A stretch of 8,473 nucleotides of DNA from PALSA-612 sp046729255 (GTDB taxonomy: Bacteria > Actinomycetota > Thermoleophilia > Gaiellales > Gaiellaceae), in assembly GCA_046729255.1 (NCBI GenBank), contig JBKPGF010000058.1, positions 1 to 8,473 on the forward strand, given 5' to 3'. Position numbers and translations under genes: made by a program. Of this stretch, positions 5,938 to 8,473 are shown piece by piece. Numbering within the stretch: position 1 is the first letter of the stretch; every line of letters begins with the position of its first letter. The notes beneath the pieces are model-generated. The model made no database searches and was not told the origin of the DNA. It worked only from the letters and a program-made list of their open reading frames with translations.

Positions 5938-6906
5938 GTGGCGAAGGCGATTGTGACACTCCCGTCGGGCCTCAAAGTCGGACACACCACCCTGGGCGCC
6001 CACGGCGACGTTATCGGCAGCATCCGCCAGCAGGTGTACGACGGCGACACGGTCATCGTCGATCCGGACGGCAACCTCGGCTTGCGTTTCCTCGGCGTCG
6101 ACGCGGCCGAGGTGTCGTTCACGCTCCCCGGCAGCACGACGTTCATCTCGATCGCCGACCCGCGCTGGGCCGAGTTCCTCGACGATCCGTTCGACGCGGC
6201 GTACGGCGCGATCGACCCACCGCTCGAGCCCGGGCTCCAGGCGTCGCTTGCAGGTCGCGTGGGACCGGGTGCCGCCGCCAACCACGCCGACTTTGCCAAG
6301 ACGGCTGAGCGAGCGCTCGAGGCGCTAATCGAGAGCGACATCGCCGTGCTCCGGCAGACGCCCGAGACGTTCCGGTTCTTCTGCTCGTTCGCAAACGAGG
6401 TGATGGACACGTACGGGCGACTGCTCTGTTACATCAACCGCGACCAGCCCGATGCCGACGATCCCGAGCCGCGGCCGCGGAGCTATAACGAGCGGCTGCT
6501 CGCCCTCGGCCACGTGACGCCGTACTTCATCTGGCCGAACGTCGATCCGTACCGACGGCCGCAGCCGCTCGTCAACGCCGTCCCGGTGCCGAAGACGCCC
6601 GTACCCGCGGACGTGGCGCCCGAAGATCGCGAGTCACTCGACCGAGCGCGTGAATCGGTGCGGCAGGCGCGCGAACAGGGCCTCGGCGTGTTCTCGCCGG
6701 CTAATCCGCTGCGCGTCTACCCCTTCGAGCTCCGCTTCCTCTCCAGACGTGAGCCGCCCGCTCGGTGGGTCATCGACCTGAGCGCGGGCGACGACCTCCT
6801 GCGCGACCCGCAGAGCTACTACCTCATTCCGAACGTCGAAGACCGGCTGTACGTCCCGGGGGAGTACGTAGCCCTGTTCGTCAGCAAGGGCTGGCAGCTC
6901 GCCTAG
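5938..6906 (+). CDS. Staphylococcal-nuclease-fold (thermonuclease-like) protein with large insertion
   Basis: This 322-aa protein shows the SNase signatures in order: YDGDTVIV (34-41), GLRFLGVDAAE (48-58) and DTYGRLLCYINRD (157-169), then a YNERLLALGHVTPYF segment (183-197) matching the end of the domain. Equivalents of the S. aureus nuclease residues Asp21, Arg35, Asp40, Glu43 and Arg87 are D35, R50, D55, E58 and R161, so phosphodiesterase activity is plausible. Between E58 and R161 there are 103 residues instead of 44, and about 120 residues follow the domain; neither part is recognised. No signal peptide is evident, so it is likely cytoplasmic, unlike secreted nucleases. The start is ambiguous: GTG 5938 (CAGG 5 nt upstream) or GTG 5953 (GAAGG 5 nt upstream). 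It is divergent from the propeller gene across 36 bp. Confidence 0.85.
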   Translation: MAKAIVTLPSGLKVGHTTLGAHGDVIGSIRQQVYDGDTVIVDPDGNLGLRFLGVDAAEVSFTLPGSTTFISIADPRWAEFLDDPFDAAYGAIDPPLEPGLQASLAGRVGPGAAANHADFAKTAERALEALIESDIAVLRQTPETFRFFCSFANEVMDTYGRLLCYINRDQPDADDPEPRPRSYNERLLALGHVTPYFIWPNVDPYRRPQPLVNAVPVPKTPVPADVAPEDRESLDRARESVRQAREQGLGVFSPANPLRVYPFELRFLSRREPPARWVIDLSAGDDLLRDPQSYYLIPNVEDRLYVPGEYVALFVSKGWQLA

Positions 6907-6911
6907 GCGGC

Positions 6912-6917
6912 TAGACT
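6912..6917 (+). promoter_or_regulatory. Possible -10 element for the tRNA-Arg gene
   Basis: TAGACT matches 4/6 of TATAAT and lies 11 bases before the tRNA 5' end, in the 22-bp gap after the nuclease gene stop. A CTGGCA at 6891-6896 matches 4/6 of TTGACA, but its 15-bp spacing is short. The tRNA could instead be processed from the upstream transcript. Confidence 0.3.
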
Positions 6918-6928
6918 GGGATGGCGAC

Positions 6929-7001
6929 GCGCCCGTAGCTCAGGGGATAGAGCGCTGCCCTGCGGAGGCAGAGGTCGCACGTTCGAATCGTGCCGGGCGC
7001 A
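6929..7001 (+). tRNA. tRNA-Arg, anticodon GCG
   Basis: A complete 73-nt cloverleaf: acceptor GCGCCCG (6929-6935) with CGGGCGC (6994-7000), D-arm GCTC/GAGC with loop AGGGGATA, anticodon arm CTGCC/GGCAG with loop CTGCGGA, 5-nt variable loop, and T-arm GCACG/CGTGC with loop TTCGAAT. The discriminator is A7001 and CCA is not encoded (ATG follows). T33 is at 6961 and the anticodon is GCG at 6962-6964, reading the CGC arginine codon. The D-loop A and C35 agree with arginine identity. A GCG anticodon is unusual in bacteria, which mostly read CGC with an inosine-modified ACG. The minus-strand YgfZ-like gene ends inside this tRNA. Confidence 0.95.
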
Positions 7002-7746
7002 TGTCGTCGCCGTCTACTACCAGCTCGGCGTCGTCAGGCACCGACGTGCGGACGTAGGCGAGCGCCACTACTCGCCCGTTGTCGCGGACCGCGCTCGTGA
7101 CGCGCCCCACGGACTTGCCGTCGAAGGACAGCTCTGCGTCGTACGGTGGCAGCTCTCCACCGCCGATCTCGAGCAGCTTGAGCGTCCGGTTGACACGGCC
7201 ACGGTACCGCTGGCGCGCGACCGGCTCCTGGCCGGGATAGCAGCCCTTCGTGAAGGAGATCGCCGTCTCGTCGAGGCCCGCCTCGGCGGGGAGCACGCGG
7301 TCGTCGATCTCACGCCCCCATCGGGGCGTGCCGGCGAGCACGCGCAGCCGCTCGAGCTCCGCCTCGCCCAGGGTCGGCTCGATATCGGCGTCCAGGACCT
7401 CGACGGCAGGAGTGCCGTACGCGTCGGTCGGCAGCCCCCCTTCCGCGCCGAACACGACGTGGGATGTGTGCTCCTCCGGCGTGATCTCGACCTCCGCCCG
7501 CAGACGCATGCGCGTTAGGTGCCTGAGCACCGTCTCGCCGAGCTCTGGCTCCGTCAGCAGTAGATAGTCGTCCACGCCACGCCGCCACACGACGAGCGGG
7601 GCGATCACGCGAGCTTTCGCAGTGAGGAGCAACGCCTCGCAAACCTCCTGCGTGACGTCGTTCGAGACCATCCTTTGGAGGAAGTCCTCCGCGTCGGGAC
7701 CCTTCACCGCTACATACGCGCGGGGTCGGAGGGCTACGCCGTTCAT
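6940..7746 (-). CDS. ygfZ: YgfZ/GcvT-like folate-binding protein
   Basis: This 268-aa protein carries the YgfZ signature K-G-C-Y-P-G-Q-E (167-174) followed by PVARQRYRGRVNRTL. The first half has the GcvT-type fold motif FLQRMVSNDV (22-31). YgfZ proteins bind tetrahydrofolate and help maintain or repair iron-sulfur enzymes such as MiaB; the signature Cys (C169) is present. ATG at 7746 is the start. The coding frame runs into the tRNA-Arg gene on the opposite strand: residues 249-268 (MRPARFERATSAS...) are translated from the tRNA antisense, and the TGA is at 6942-6940. This tail is not a family feature. No Shine-Dalgarno is seen, but TACACT lies seven bases upstream of the ATG, as in leaderless actinobacterial genes. 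It is divergent from the sulfite-oxidase-like gene. Confidence 0.92.
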   Translation of the reverse strand: MNGVALRPRAYVAVKGPDAEDFLQRMVSNDVTQEVCEALLLTAKARVIAPLVVWRRGVDDYLLLTEPELGETVLRHLTRMRLRAEVEITPEEHTSHVVFGAEGGLPTDAYGTPAVEVLDADIEPTLGEAELERLRVLAGTPRWGREIDDRVLPAEAGLDETAISFTKGCYPGQEPVARQRYRGRVNRTLKLLEIGGGELPPYDAELSFDGKSVGRVTSAVRDNGRVVALAYVRTSVPDDAELVVDGDDMRPARFERATSASAGQRSIP

Positions 7747-7753
7747 GCTGGCT

Positions 7754-7759
7754 AGTGTA
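7754..7759 (-). promoter_or_regulatory. Possible -10 box of a leaderless ygfZ transcript
   Basis: TACACT on the minus strand fits TAnnnT (4/6 of TATAAT). With seven bases between it and the ATG, transcription would start at or next to the A of the start codon. This would explain the absence of a ribosome site. No convincing -35 is seen. Confidence 0.33.
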
Positions 7760-7765
7760 GGCAGC

Positions 7766-8377
7766 GTGGCCCTGTTCAGATCACGCGCGGAGCAGAAGGT
7801 GGCCGATGCCGGTTATGACCCCGCGCGGCTGCCGCCCGGCCAGTACCTGACGGACAAGTGGCCGGTGCTCCACGCCGGCAGCGTCCCCGAGACCGACCTC
7901 GCGACGTGGGATTTCCGCGTGTGGGGCCAAGTCGAGAACGAGCTCGTGCTCTCGTGGGACGAGTTCTCGGAGCTGCCGATGGTCGACGTGACGGAGGACA
8001 TCCACTGCGTCACCCGGTGGAGCCGGTTCGACGTGACCTTCCGCGGCGTGCCGTGGAGCGCTCTCGCCGAGCGCGTCATGCCGAAGGAGACGGCGAACTT
8101 CGCGATCGCGCATTCGGAGCAGGGCTACACGGCCAACTCGCCGCTCTCGTTCCTCGAGGACCCGCTCGCCGTGCTCGCGACGCACGCCGACGGGGAGCCT
8201 CTCACGCCGGAGCACGGCGGCCCGCTGCGGCTCGTCATCCCCGGCAAGTACTTCTGGAAGAGCGCGAAGTGGCTACGAGGCATCGAGCTCGTCTCTGCCG
8301 ACCGACCGGGCTTCTGGGAGCGCTACGGCTACCACAACGACGCCGACCCCTGGAAGGAAGAGCGCTATGGCTTCTAG
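7766..8377 (+). CDS. Sulfite-oxidase-like molybdopterin-binding oxidoreductase
   Basis: This 203-aa protein is a stand-alone oxidoreductase molybdopterin-binding domain (sulfite oxidase/YedY fold). LPPGQYLTDKWPVLHAG (22-38) and WDFRVWG (48-54) form the N-terminal part. DIHCVTRWSRFDVTFRGVPW (78-97) contains C81, the expected molybdenum ligand. HGGPLRLVIPGKYFWKSAKWLRGIEL (150-175) is the characteristic cofactor-binding end, and the C-terminus FWERYGYHNDADPWKEERY is typical of this subfamily. No Tat signal peptide or haem domain is present, so it is probably cytoplasmic; the electron acceptor and substrate are unknown. The start is GTG 7766 with AGG six bases upstream, which fits the family N-terminus. 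An ATG at 7745 would add seven residues and overlap the ygfZ start. Confidence 0.92.
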   Translation: MALFRSRAEQKVADAGYDPARLPPGQYLTDKWPVLHAGSVPETDLATWDFRVWGQVENELVLSWDEFSELPMVDVTEDIHCVTRWSRFDVTFRGVPWSALAERVMPKETANFAIAHSEQGYTANSPLSFLEDPLAVLATHADGEPLTPEHGGPLRLVIPGKYFWKSAKWLRGIELVSADRPGFWERYGYHNDADPWKEERYGF

Positions 8378-8381
8378 TCGT

Positions 8382-8473
<92 letters not shown>

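Noticed and set aside
5902..6285. N-terminal extension of the propeller frame
   Set aside because: It is antisense to the nuclease gene and would bury an obvious signal peptide that begins at the GTG at 5901.

Overview
The window is GC-rich throughout, uses GTG as well as ATG starts, and has tightly packed genes. Together with the family types present, this suggests a high-GC actinobacterium, possibly a soil Thermoleophilia-like lineage. That placement is inference from style; there is no marker gene such as rRNA. The last 92 bases are an unbroken run of G and are almost certainly a sequencing or assembly artefact, so the usable sequence ends just after the last gene.

Layout. Positions 1-162 may hold the 3' end of a gene running in from the left (weak call). 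From 3411 down to 238 on the minus strand lies a compact five-gene transcription unit: a small helical lipoprotein, a divergent Nramp-like metal transporter, two small PRC-barrel proteins, and an ornithine cyclodeaminase/mu-crystallin family dehydrogenase. The first three junctions are 4-base ATGA stop/start overlaps and the last is a 9-base gap, so the proteins are probably translationally coupled. The transporter keeps the Nramp scaffold but has altered metal-site motifs (D-I-G-D for DPGN, V-P-Y-E for MPHN), so its substrate may not be Mn2+ or Fe2+.

Upstream of this unit is about 380 bp holding a perfect 10-bp stem-loop and a possible 71-codon minus-strand gene. A plus-strand Crp/Fnr-type regulator (3794-4465) follows. 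It converges on a minus-strand gene for an exported beta-propeller-like protein (4636-5901). The 170 bp between their stop codons is almost entirely one imperfect palindrome. Most of its arm mismatches become G.U pairs only if the plus strand is transcribed, which points to a structured RNA or complex terminator downstream of the regulator.

Divergent from the propeller gene is a plus-strand staphylococcal-nuclease-fold protein with all catalytic residues and a large insertion (5938-6906). A tRNA-Arg gene with a GCG anticodon follows (6929-7001). It is overlapped antisense by the 3' end of a YgfZ/GcvT-like folate-binding protein gene (6940-7746, minus). A sulfite-oxidase-like molybdopterin protein (7766-8377, plus) is divergent from YgfZ, with start codons about 20 bases apart.

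The strongest candidates for something undescribed are the divergent Nramp/double-PRC/lipoprotein unit and the 165-bp hairpin element.
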